A DNA stretch of 45,967 bases from Ectocarpus siliculosus (Eukaryota > Sar > Phaeophyceae > Ectocarpales > Ectocarpaceae). The stretch is taken from contig FN649746.1 of NCBI GenBank assembly GCA_000310025.1, forward strand, positions 1,172,093-1,218,059, read 5' to 3'. Every line of letters begins with the position of its first letter. Position 1 is the stretch's first letter. A program made the translations under genes and the position numbers. Below the pieces are notes generated by a model. It worked only from the letters and a program-made list of their open reading frames with translations. It made no database searches and was not told where the DNA came from. This document shows positions 11,765 to 23,200 of the stretch, piece after piece.

Positions 11765-12241
11765 CTACATAGCTCGCTCCCGTGCGGCCCTCTTGCCGAC
11801 GCTCCCCTTCATCCGTCCAGCGCCCTCTCTGGTGCCACCCCAACATGCGTTGCGCGGCCTCTTCCGTGTGCCTCCAACTCCAGGTTCTTTGAGAGAACCA
11901 GGTTCTGGGGCTGCATCTCGCAGCATGCCGTCGCGCGGAGGTGCGCTTGGCACACCCTCAGCAGTAGCGCTCATTGCCTGAAGGCCCAACCATGTCAAAA
12001 GCAACAGCTCATCGATGCACTCACGCTCGGCAGAAGCCAGCCGCGCACGCGGTTTCCCCTTTGTGATCCATCGGCTGCGCCACTTCAGCCGGTCCGCATC
12101 ACCAGCAGAGGTAACGGCTATTGTGAGACGGTACTTGCGCGCGGTTTTCCTGTCGATAGCGACCTTGCGAATGGTGTATCCGTCCGGAAGGGTGCTCTGC
12201 ACGTCTCTGTACTCCTGTGAGTCCTCATCATCGAAGTCCAT
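11765..12241 (-). CDS. Unrecognised ORF, possible mobile-element protein
   Basis: A minus-strand frame from ATG at 12241 (MDFDDEDSQEYRDVQ) to a stop at 11765 encodes about 158 aa. The first half looks protein-like: an acidic start, then LPDGYTIRKVAIDRKTARKY, a basic KWRSRWITKGKPRARL segment and an ECIDELLLLTWLGLQAM helix-like stretch. The C-terminal third is basic and Gly/Arg-rich. I recognise no domain and no splice partners. It lies 330 bases downstream of another minus-strand ORF (12973-12569), and the pair is bracketed by diverged direct repeats near 11719 and 12990, which would fit a degenerate mobile element. It could also be a chance frame or an exon of a lineage-specific gene. Confidence 0.35.
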   Translation of the reverse strand: MDFDDEDSQEYRDVQSTLPDGYTIRKVAIDRKTARKYRLTIAVTSAGDADRLKWRSRWITKGKPRARLASAERECIDELLLLTWLGLQAMSATAEGVPSAPPRDGMLRDAAPEPGSLKEPGVGGTRKRPRNACWGGTREGAGRMKGSVGKRAARERAM

Positions 12242-12568
12242 ATCTTTCGTGTTCTCCGTCCCGCACAACCCAGCAGTGTGTCCACATCAGCTGGTCCACA
12301 TGCACAATTTTTGAATTTTACATCTTGATTTTTTTCGGGTTCTGGCCCGGCATTGTTGCGTTTCGGAACACACGTCCTCTAACCAGTTTTTCACGAGGAT
12401 TCCAAAAACACGATTTTTTTTTTTCACAACCCACCTCGGGGTCCCGCAAATAGCCATTTTGCATCCCCGCCGCGCTCTCCTACCCAACTTCAGATAGACA
12501 TAAGTCGCGAGGTAGGTATGTTGTGAAATATGAAAATAGCTGCATTCGAAAGCTATGGTCCGTAGCTT

Positions 12569-12973
12569 TCATTTGATATATAATTTGTTGGGTTTGATGA
12601 CGGGCCAGACCGAGAAAAAAATCAAGATGTTGTAGTGGTATGCACGCGTGATGAAGTCTGGTTGACCCGTGTTGAAGAACTCACTTGTTATTACTCTTGC
12701 AGAACAGCAGCAGCAGTAGCTGTTGCCTTGGGTATCGGTAGGAATGACACCAAGGGGCACAGGATCCTCTGCACAAGCAGGGGCTACTAGATCCTGTCCC
12801 CTGCTTTTTATCCTTCCGCGGAGAGTTACATCTCTCCGCGCCTTCAAGAAGGAACCAAGCTCTTCTATGTTCCGTCTACACATCTGAATCCTATAACAAT
12901 GTGCTGAATCGAGCTCCAGGACCAATACCACTGTAGCCTCGAAAAACTCAAAAAACAAGAACTTGAGCACCAT
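12569..12973 (-). CDS. Unrecognised ORF, upstream partner of 12241-11765
   Basis: A minus-strand frame of 134 codons starts with ATG at 12973 (MVLKFLFFEFFEATVVLVLELD). It has a hydrophobic start, a MCRRNIEELGSFLKARRDV segment and a four-cysteine run (SYCCCCSARV). A TATATAA-type box lies about 38 bases upstream of the ATG (minus strand, near 13010), a reasonable core-promoter position. No family is recognised. No in-phase splice to the downstream ORF could be shown, so the two may be separate proteins, one broken protein, or not genes. Confidence 0.3.
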   Translation of the reverse strand: MVLKFLFFEFFEATVVLVLELDSAHCYRIQMCRRNIEELGSFLKARRDVTLRGRIKSRGQDLVAPACAEDPVPLGVIPTDTQGNSYCCCCSARVITSEFFNTGQPDFITRAYHYNILIFFSVWPVIKPNKLYIK

Positions 12974-13129
12974 GTGCGAGCTCGCTTAAGCACCCCTACA
13001 CTACAAACCTATATAACGGCCAATTGTATGGGCCACAATAGGAAGTTAAAAACCCGCCTCGGCCAAAACTAGAGCTTCTCAAGTTCGGGGCGCTTACTGT
13101 ACTTTCAACCCCGATGCCCGTCCTCAGGG

Positions 13130-13354
13130 TACCGTAGGTTGCGTAAGATAACACACCCCCTGGACCGATTTTCAAAGCACGATTACTCCACGACGAAGAC
13201 GATGCTGAAATTGAAGTATTCGTTTTCGGAAAGCTCTCGACGAGACGGTTCTAACGCCTCCCGCCATTTTCGGCACCGTAACTTTTTTTCCTGCCAAGAT
13301 CGCGAGCTTTGAAAATCGGTCCAGGGTGTGTGATACCTTATGCAACCTACGGTA
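13130..13354. mobile_element. TA-flanked MITE family, copy 2 (best preserved)
   Basis: A 225-bp element with inverted repeats of about 50 bases. The left end is TACCGTAGGTTGCGTAAGAT and the right end runs accttatgcaacctacggta. The arms carry ccctggaccgattttcaaagc and its complement. The terminal TA on both sides is what a Tc1/mariner-type TA target duplication would leave. The interior holds no ORF. It lies between the 3' end of the membrane-protein gene (stop at 13422) and the ORF at 12973. Confidence 0.9.
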
Positions 13355-13421
13355 GCCAATTCTCCGGTACCGGTTCCGGTAACGATCCCCGCTGACGACA
13401 AACATTTTCCCCTTCATTTCT

Positions 13422-15809
13422 TCAGTGGACGGTTCCGCGGTACAGCGCTTGCGCTTCTTCGGACTTGTCCCGATAGCGGTAGTCGTCGTCATCCTCCTCC
13501 CCGTTGGGAGCTTGGCCCGTCCCTTGCAGGCTCCTCGCGGTGGTTGCCAGGAAGCGCCGCGCTCTAGCGGCCTAAGAAAGCGCAGGAACAACGAGAAAGA
13601 AATACGCACCCAAGAGAAGGCGTTGGTGGTGGAGTTGGTTTGGTGATAAGTTTTGGTGGTGTTATTGTTGTTGTTGTTGTTGTTATCGTCGTTGTTGTTG
13701 TTGCTGTTGCTGTTGTGGCCATCGCAGCAAAACCCGTTGCGGTCTCTGGCGAGTACCTTTGCGGGCCCAGATGAAGCGGACGCCGTCCGTTGTCAAAGGC
13801 CAATTTCGACCCAAAAAGGGTACACACTTCGAACATTCGCCCGAGAGATTTCTTACGGGTTTTCTCTGCACGAAGAAAACGGTACAGCAAGCATCAACTT
13901 TCAAAAAATAAATATATGTAAATTACGTACAAAAATCAGCCATGTCTGCCCATTTCCAGGACAGAGAGGACGCAACCTTCGATGTTGGAAAAAACAAAAA
14001 ACAAAGGTGCAAAACAGTTCGTCTACATCTCACACATCTCTCGAAACCTTATCCTGCACTCTGCTGATATGAGTAGGACATCGGGTGCGCAAGCCCTCCA
14101 TAGCGCCCTGCACAACACCGAACAGCCCTGGCGCGGCATATAATAGGAGGGCCGAGTACAACGCGCTCTGAGCTTCCTCTACACCCACAACAACACGCCC
14201 GACGTGCTCACGTGATCTGTGAGTGCTGTCCCGGTGGCGACTTCGGGCTCCGGCGCAAAGAGCAGCAGCGCGACGAGAGGGATGAGGACCAAGAGCAGGA
14301 CCTGAACATGAGACACCGATGGGTTAACGCAGCAGCGGACGACATCGCGTAAAAGCATATAAGAGAGACCTGTGGATGAACAAACGATTACACTACATGC
14401 ACAACAAGAAGACCTGGATATTATTTCCAGTCCCCTCCGCACGCCCCCTTCGAGGGGGCCCCGCGATATGAACCCGTTCCAGCGTTTTCAGGTGACCAGG
14501 TTGGTGCATTTCATTGAGACTGCCTACGCAAAGAAAGTAAGGTTTTAACACGAAAAAATGCCAGGTAGGGGGTAAGCAGACCCTAACCCTAACCCTTACT
14601 TCGTCGATTCTACACTTTATCCAGTATGTTTGCTTACTGAACCCTTACCCTAACTTAGCCGATTCTGCACTTTATCCAATATGTTTGATTACTCAACCCT
14701 ACCCCTATCTTAGCCGATTCTACGCTTTATCCAATATATTTGCTTACATAACCCCTACCCTAACTTAGCCCATTCTACATATGTTTGCTTACTTAACCCT
14801 TACCCTAACTTAGCCGATTCTATTCCAGTATGTTTGTTTACTTAGAAAAACCTGCGTAGACTACTGTTTCATTGGCCAGCCCGTTTGAGTGCTCGATGGG
14901 AACTACCACACCACAAAAAGCGCATACCGAATACGACACAAGACAACACACCCCCTGTGGAGCGATTTTCGAATCTCGATTTCTCAACAGCAGGAGGATC
15001 ACAGCGCCGAAAACGGTGGCGTTGAAGCAGTCTGGTCGAGAGCTTTCCGAAAACCAATCGTTTCATTCATGAATCCTCTTCGTCGTGGAGTAGTCGAGCT
15101 TTGAAAACCGGTCCAGGGGTGTGTTATCTTGCGTCATGTCGTATACGGTACACCAAAGCGGCACTCTCTCTCATAAAACCTTGAATATCCCACCAACCTG
15201 GAGGCAGGAACAGCACATGAAGCCGCCCTTCTTTGCACGCTTGCCGCCGGTTCCCCTGGTGCCGCTCTCGTCCCCTCCTCCCGCGCTACCGACGCCGCCA
15301 CCGCCGGAAATCCCGCTCTCATCGAGGCTCACCGCCGTCCAGATCTCCTCGAACTTCTCCGGCGACTCCTCGGAGACCCGGGTCGTGCCACTATCGTCCC
15401 GCGATGATGGAGATGCTGCTGCGGGTGCTGCTGCTGCTGCGGGTGCTGCTGGTGCTGGTGCTGGTGCTGGTGATGCTGGTGCTGGTGCTGGTGCTGGTGC
15501 TGGTGATGCTGCTGCTGGTGCTGCTGATGCTGGTGGTGTTGGTGCTGCTGCCGTTGGTGCTGGTGGTGCTGGCGCTGCTGGTGTTGATGCTGGTGTTGGT
15601 GCTGCTGTTACCGGTGCTGCGCTTGTCGCCGTTACAGCGACGCCGGCAGCAGAAATACCCTCAGAGGAGAGGTGGGGGGAAGCCGGGGGCCGGAGGGGGG
15701 CCGCCGCGGGCAGTGGCGGCGACCCCCTACCGCTGCTGCTGTCCGTGTTGTCGCTTTCCGCGCCGCCCCCTAGCAGCTGTCGTATCGAGGAACCTACCCG
15801 GGAAAGCAT
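13422..15809 (-). CDS. Unknown single-pass membrane protein, four exons
   Basis: Minus-strand exons at 15809-15198, 14301-14212, 13865-13757 and 13522-13422 (TGA) all join in phase: 912 coding bases, 303 aa. Exon 1 starts MLSRVGSSIRQLLGGG and contains a long Ala/Pro/Thr tract (from a GCT/GGT-type repeat), then SPEKFEEIWTAVSLDES. It ends with KRAKKGGFMCCSCLQ, a basic and cysteine-rich patch. Exon 2 is a strong transmembrane segment, VLLLVLIPLVALLLFAP. Exon 3 has a CxxC motif (GECSKCVPF) and WPLTTDGVRFIWARK. Exon 4 ends acidic (EEDDDDYRYRDKSEE). The basic patch before the membrane segment predicts a cytosolic N-terminus, and the cysteines could be palmitoylated. I recognise no family. The first donor (GTTGGT) is weak. 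The alternative is a shorter product starting at the ATG at 14358. The first intron holds a minisatellite and a MITE copy. Confidence 0.55.
14580..14845. repeat. Telomere-like minisatellite, about 5 units
   Basis: About five tandem units of 43-56 bases. Each begins with a CCCTAACCC-like motif, continues with cttagccgattct and ctttatccaatatgttt, and ends with gcttactta. The array opens with a true CCCTAACCCTAACCC run. It appears to have grown from a telomeric repeat joined to unique sequence and lies in intron 1 of the membrane-protein gene. Confidence 0.85.
14925..15150. mobile_element. TA-flanked MITE family, copy 3
   Basis: A 226-bp copy with a diverged left end (taccgaatacgacacaag) and a right end finishing gtcgtatacggta. 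It keeps the family core: cacaccccct, gcgattttcgaa, tcgagagctttccgaaaa, and gctttgaaaaccggtccagg. It is inserted in intron 1 of the membrane-protein gene. Confidence 0.8.
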
Positions 15810-16741
15810 GCCTGTTGAGGAGTGCGTGGAGGGGGTTACGCGGGAGTAGGGTCGCGAGGGGGGTCGTGGTTGTACTCAAGCGTTCTTGAGTTGTGGTGAT
15901 GTTGAGGAGAAAGAGGTAGTTTTTCTCCGAGCTTCGTAGTACCTGTTCTCGAATCGATTGGATAGTGTTCGTCACATTTCGCATAAGTTATCGGAAATTC
16001 GCGCCTCCTCCCACCCTCGCCACATATACACTCACACCTCCCCTCCACACTCGTGAGATTCACGAACAGCAGTGTATCAAGAGGATAAGAGTCTACTATA
16101 CTGGTAAAACAAGAAGGGGTGTCAACAGGAGTTATGGTCTGCTAAACTCGTAGGGATGGAGCGCGGTACGACGCTGTCGCGGATGCGATTACGGTCCGGA
16201 ATGGCATTGCGGAACGGGGCAGTACGGAACAGCCGGTTGTCGAGGTAATAGCAAAACAGCAGCGAACATCCAGTGCCAGCACTAAAGATTCGATAATATA
16301 GGTCGATATCATGCTCATCAAGTAATATCGCCGTGCGGGACGATAATAGCATTGTATTCTACACACGAGAGCTGCAAGGATCGAGACAAACGCTAGACCA
16401 GTCGACACCACCCGTGAGATGCGGGGTGTGTGATGAGCGAAGGATCTGTACAGTCAGCCAGCCCACCGGAGGCAAAGCACCGTCAATAGGGAACAGGACC
16501 GGACAAAAGAGGCACGCCTTACATATCGAAGGAGGGGTTTTACGCGTATAAATTTAGCTGTGTGCCCGCGAGAATGCGCTTCGGCATTTTGCTACGCACG
16601 TACCTGTACGTGTGCGTGCCATAGCGAAAGGTGCCATCGCACCATCGGAGCGCCGACAACCAGTCGAGCTCAAGACGCGGATGCAACAAAGATGGTGTAT
16701 CAGGCACAAGAAAATCGATGGTTGTTGACAAACCGAACTAC
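15810..16741. other. Spacer between two minus-strand genes
   Basis: This 932-base spacer lies between the 3' end of the EHD gene (stop at 16742) and the start of the membrane-protein gene at 15809. It should hold the EHD 3' UTR and the downstream promoter. I see no ORF, RNA gene or repeat that I can support. Confidence 0.5.
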
Positions 16742-17223
16742 TTAAAATCGTTGACGAACCTCACCCGCTCGCTGTGGACGGCCTCGCTTGTTGGAGAACT
16801 TGAAGATCTTCGCCGATCCGCCCCCCTCTTGCAGAACCTGCACCAAGGGGGTAAGAGGATGGAGACAACCAGTGACAACACAACGGAACACCGAGAGAGA
16901 GACACAACAGACAATCCCTAGGTCATGTTTAGGCAAACATGATGGCATTCGATCGAAGAGGATGCTTGCTGTTGCTGCTGCGGCGGTCTCCGCCGTTGTT
17001 GTTGATGTACTTGGAGCTGTTATTGGCGTCATGGGGGTTGTGTACTGCTATCAAGGGAGTGTCGTTTCGACCTCCACTGCGTGGGTGCAGTACGAGGTTT
17101 CTTGTCGTGTTCAGATTTCCTGGTACATTCCATCAACCAACAAAACCACCGCTCTACCATAACCAACATGCCGCCACCACGAACAGCAACAACAGCAACA
17201 ACACCAAAAATAACAATAACACC

Positions 17224-17255
<32 letters not shown>

Positions 17256-20200
17256 CAACAACGGAAACGACAACCAACAACACCTGGTGAATATCGACGT
17301 CGACGACATGCCTCAGCTGCCGGAGCGCGGCGGGCGTGAGTATCGGAAAACTGGCGAAATCGAAGCTCTGAAGGTTGGCCCTCAGTGCGTCCGCATCCGG
17401 CATGTCCGCCTCGTGCAGACCGTGCTTAGCTCTGACCTGCAGGTTGTGTATCACACCACACGGCATCGAGTAGTAAACGTTGGACAAGGAGAAAGCAGGC
17501 AACATAAGCCTGCTGTGAGCGTGTCGCACAACATCGGAAATAGCACGCCGTTGGAAACTGAGTGGTCCAACATCCGCGGGGAAAATCCAACGAATCTCTC
17601 ATTAGGACGGACCTTAAAGGTTATGGTGGTTGAGGCCAACAAGACGCAGGAGAAATCGTTGGCCAAGATGAAGTAAATGCAAGGGAGCGCAACAGATGGA
17701 AGGGACAACTAAAAAAAGTCCAGCAACGTGTTGCCTCGTTATTGAAGTACGAGTTTCCGGCAAGGGGTCAACGCGACAGGCCATCCACATCAAAAGCTCC
17801 GTTCCGCTTCCACGACACAGAAAAAAAAAAATGTGATGTGTACCACCTTGGCTTCGGGGGAGGGTAACTTGACTACATTGACTGCTTTGTATTGCTACTT
17901 ATCACTGTTTCTACTCGTACAAAATCGTCGTCCGCAACCAAACGTATGCATAAACAAACTGTATTCCCGGATCTTTGTTTACCAAGCGTAAAAAAATGCA
18001 TTCCCGGATCTTTCTTCCATACCGTTTCCAACACGCCTTCCATGTTCTCCAGTAGGTCCTCCCGTCGCCGGGCCCTACCGTACATCCACGGCGTTTGTTC
18101 CCTCAGATAGCTGTGCGGGGAAGTCAGTCGGGTAACAGCACACGATTCACGGACAAGGGGGGGAGGGCGCACTCATCCCGTTTGTTGTTTGACCATGGAC
18201 CCGCACAGCTCTTCCCGAGACGAAGGAGCACCGTTTCGGCGGTATACCGCGAAACAAGACCACACCTGGCGACAATTTACGGGGATGTTACGCGGGTTGC
18301 CGTTTCATCGCCCGGTCGACGATGCCACACCCCCCTGCTGGGGATTGTGCCGTATATCACCGCGGTGCCCCCCTGGCAACCACCCGGTGGCAAACAACGA
18401 AGTTGATCACAAGCACAGGGTACACGCACACCTCCCAAAACAAGCGTTACCCACAGCACTATGGTGCCACCACCGGCAATCTCGGGAAGGAAGGCCACCA
18501 CCCTCCGTGATATACCGTATAGGTTGCATAAGATATCATACCCCCTGGACCGATTTTCGAAGCTCGATATCTCGGCAAGAAAAGCAGTGACGGTGCCGAA
18601 AATGGCAGCGTTGGAATCGTCTCGTCGAGAGCTTTCCGAAAACGTATAGTTCGATTTCGGCATCCTCTTCGTCATAGAGTAATCGAGCTTGAAAATCGGT
18701 CCAGGGGGTGTTGTGTCTTTCGCAACCTACGGTACTTTCTTCCCGTTCTTTTGCGGGGAAGGAGGAGGAAGCAGGGGGGTCCTGTGGATAGGGGTGAGAC
18801 GCACATGGATTGAGGATAGTGGCTGCCCGACTAGCTGGCATTCGGCCATTCTCGATCGAAACGATCCCACCCAGCAACGGAGGACAATCCCATCCTACAA
18901 GGTGTGCATCCGCCCGAGCCCTTGGAACTACCCGCGCGTTGGGGACCAAGATCGTCTTTGATTACCGTGCGAATGGTTAAAAAGGGTTGCTAGAAGGTCG
19001 CCCATCTTGCCGACGCACCCCTCAGCCCAGACATTGCTTACCTCAGCACACACGCGTGAGCCCGGACCGAGTTAGCCCGCTTGATGAGCTGGTTTATCTT
19101 GCGGGTGGCTGACAGCCGGGGTAGATCTGTTAGCTCCCGGGTTAGCGATTCCTGGTCGGCCTCGAAGAGCTTCTCATGCGCCTGGTCGAAAAAACACGAC
19201 GCCGACAGCAACAGCGACAACAACAACAACAACAACGAGGACGACGATAGCGATTCCTGATTGGGTCTTTGGAGAGCCGATCATAAGCCTGGTCGAAAAA
19301 CACGACGCCGATAACAACAGCGACAACAATGAACAACAACAACCAAAACACCAAAAACGACGACGACGATGACAGGGTCAGATGAATCAGAGTAAAGGGG
19401 AAAGGAAGGCACTGGAACGGTGGGAACGCGCATTATTTTAGCATCTGAACCACCTGATGTTGGAGCACCTTGAGGCCACGGGAATTCGTGTCTCTCCTTT
19501 GAAGAAAACGAGCGAGGAGCGACCGGGCAGGGATCAGAACCGCTTTCCATGCGCGGAGAGCAGCAAAAAACAACAATCCCCACGCGCCACACCGCTTTGA
19601 AAGAATAACACCCTTTTCTTGCGTGACTGCGCAAGGCTCGCCTAAGCTCTGGTACCTCCGTGCGTGCGGGGACAACCAACACCAATCTCTCAAACACAGC
19701 CTAATACAGTAGTGCGCGGGGTTCTTTTTGATTGAGCAGCGCCAACCAAGATCGACATGACACGCTAGTCCCGGTAGACTCCAGAGCGGAGGGGCGATGG
19801 CGTTTTTTTACGGCCACCGAACCACTCATCCTACAGCTCTGGTATGTAGAAGGAACGGCAACCCACAGAGCGGAGGTGGTTTCAACGTGAGCATTCAGTT
19901 GGTCAAGGGCTCGATGACTCCAAAAATTCAAGGGAGAAGGACAGATTGAGACAGAGAGGCAAAGAGACGTCCGGTGCACGCCAGCACGTGGATTACCGTA
20001 GGTTGCATAAGATATCGCACCCCCTAGGCCGATTTTCGAAGCTCGATTTCTCGGCATAAAAGCAGTGACGGTACTGAAATTGGCGGCGTTGGAACCATCT
20101 CGTCGAGAGTTTCCGAAAACATGTCCTTTGATTTTGGTATCCTCTTCGTCGTGGAGTAATCGAGCTTTGAAAATCGGTCCAGGGGGTGTGATATCTTAAC

Positions 20201-23200
20201 ACAACCTACGGTATGCGAAGTGAACCTTTTGTCGCCGGATGAATGCCGATCAACAATCTCGACTCACGGTGTGCTTTAGAGGTTGGTCCCAGAAGCTCCC
20301 GATGTATACTCGAACCACCTCCGGGTTGTCAAAGACCTTGCCCAACGACCACATCAAGGCCCCGTATACCTGAGAGCAACGGGACGGAGACGGAAAAATA
20401 TGGGAAAACAACGACGACGAAAACAGGGACAGAAGCTTATACATTTTTTCCAGTATCCCCCAGCGTTTTCTTATCTTGATGCGGTCCAAATAAAGACGGG
20501 TTGGGTGTGTTTCGTTCGTGTTATGGGCAATGTTATTTCTAATTTCAGGTTTGCGGACGCAAGATTTATTTTCAGTGCTGGGTGCTTTCTAATTTTCAGT
20601 TTTCGGGACGCAATCTTTATTTTCAGTTTTGGGTGTTTTCATATTTTCAGTTTTGGGGACGGAACATACAGGAGATATCAGGAAGGAAGGCAAAGAAACG
20701 TACGCATAGTGTGTAGCGAACCTCGCGCGTGTCACACGCAGAGTGGATCAAAAAGTGCCGCGTCCAAGCACACCTCACAGTCGGCGAAGCAACAGCAGCG
20801 TAGCAGCAAGTGGGCATTTATCTGCACGCGAGAGCTCCTCACAATTGTTGTCGAACACAAAGTACTCCGTGACCTCTCACTCTCTACAGTACACGCCAAG
20901 ACGTTGCACACCTACACCCGAAAGGACCGGCCAACAGAAACAAAAGCACCCGTCCCTTTAAACAGACAAACGACGGGCCAAAGGGCATCATTGTTCAGCG
21001 AGAGCTAACAGGCAACAATACACACAACAGCCCCGAGAGAAGACAAGAGAACGCAACTACCTTGATTAATTGGAGGAACAACACAGCCAACAGCTCCGAA
21101 AGAAGAGAAGAAAACACAACTCCCCAGAATAATTAGGAGGAACAACGTCAATTATTCTGAGTAGTTTTGTTCTCGTCTCTCCTCTCGGGCCTGTTCAAGT
21201 ATTGATGCCTGTGTACTCTCTGTGTATGTTGTTCCTCCAATTTTTCTGGGTAGATTTATTGTCTTCTCTTCTCTCGGGGCCGTTGGTGTGCTGTTGCCTG
21301 TCAACTCTCTGTACAGGGAGACACAGGCAACAATACAGCAACAGCCACGAGAAAAGACAAGAGAAAAAAAAGAACCTGGAAGAATTGGAGGAAAGAACAA
21401 ACAAAAGATTGCAAGAAACAGTGGGCCGGGGAGTAGCCTATTACCTATAAAACAAACTACCCTGAGGAATTGGAGGAGGAACAACATGACGGGAACAAAA
21501 GTACCCAGAACAAATTGGAGGAGGAACAACATGACGGGAACAAAAGTACCTAGAACACTTGGAGGAACAATATTCTTTGGGTACTTTGATTCTCTCATCT
21601 TCTCTCAGGCTGTTCATGTGTTGTTGCCTGTGTGTTCTCTGTTCTGCCTGTGTGCTCTCTGAGAACAGAGACCACACAGGCAACAACACGCCAATAGCCC
21701 TGACAAAAGAGAAGAGAAGACAAACAACCCAGAAGAATTGGAAGAACGAACAAACACAATATTACAAGAAACATTGGGCCGGGGAGTAGCTTACCCTCCG
21801 GAGCTCGGCCTTGTCGACTTGGTCCGCCTTGTTGAGAACTATCCTGATGGAACTCTGGTGGTCCTTGAGCCGCATCAGAATCTGAACCAAGAAATTGAGG
21901 ACGAAGAGGCAAACAAAAGAGCGTGGCCTTCGGTTTTTATCAAAATAGCGTGTTTTTTCATCACTGCCGGCACATCTCTCGTCCACAGTCCACAGTCGTC
22001 TTCAATCAACATAGCGTGGTTTTTTATCACTGTTGGCATGTCTCTCGTCCACAGTCGTCTCAAAACAATATGAGTAGTTTCAAAGAGCGCAAACAAAAAC
22101 AAGTGTGGAGATGAGAACGCATGTTGCCTCCCTCGCCAAAACCGGCGAAAAGAAGAAACATGGCACAAAACCTCGTCGACACATGTGCGCCTGAAAAGGA
22201 AAAATATACTACAGAATACGCACATATGGTGAGCTCGTCGCTGAAATCCGAGTCGACCGACACGTTTCCGGACCACCCCAATGACGAGAAAGACACAGGC
22301 TTGCCGTAGGTTGCATAAGATACCACACCCTCTGGGCCGACTTTCAAACCTCTATTGTTCCACGACCAAGACGATGCCGAAATCAAATGATGCGTTTTCG
22401 GAAATCTCTCGACGAGACAGTTCCAATGCCGCCATTTCCGGCACCGCCGCTTCGTCTGCTGGAGTAATCGAGCTTTGGAATTCGGTCCAGGGGGTGTGTT
22501 ATCTTGCGCAACCTACGGTACTCTCGAAATGCCGTCGTTGAAAGGCGGTGGCCGACAGAATTGAAATCAACTGGGAACGTGGCAAACAGTCGCCTGGACC
22601 ACAACACAGTAAATGAGATAGATACCTGGCAAAGACGAGGCCAAAACGAATGGCTTCGAAGTTCGTGACGCCGGGAAAAAAACAAATCTGAGAAAAAAAA
22701 ACTCCTCATGACAGAGAGAATCGAACGGCAACTCACTCGGCTATGGGTCAATCCGTTCACCCTTTGAGATACTGCCATGTACCAGTAGGTCGCTACGGAC
22801 ATAATGGCGGTACCACAATGTTTCCTACAAACATGACAGCTCGGATTTTGCTGGAAATGACGTGCCGATGCTTGTGTGCCTGACTGTTGCAGCACATACG
22901 CACGATTCAAACGCGAGAGAGGAAGGCCAAGCTTTAGCCACCCACAGATGGATGTCCTAAACCTGTTGGTAGGCATTCATACCACCGTGTGCGTACCTCC
23001 ATAAGTTCATCGCTGACGTCCAAGCGGTGGGCGTCAAACAGGACGAGGATGAGGTCGGACCGATCGCCGAACCACCGAGACACCTGCTCGTGGCCACCAC
23101 AGAATCCATCAACAAGAGGGAGAACAAAAAACAACTGGTTCCTCTTGTTATCAACGCAAAAAACTAAAAAAAAAAAAGAGCCAATAACATCTCGGCTCTC

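Noticed and set aside
15121-15849. Plus-strand Ala/Gly-rich ORF of 242 aa, opposite the membrane-protein exon 1
   Set aside because: The repeat makes both strands open. The minus-strand frame has a plausible start, a non-repeat SPEKFEEIWTAV segment and in-phase downstream exons.
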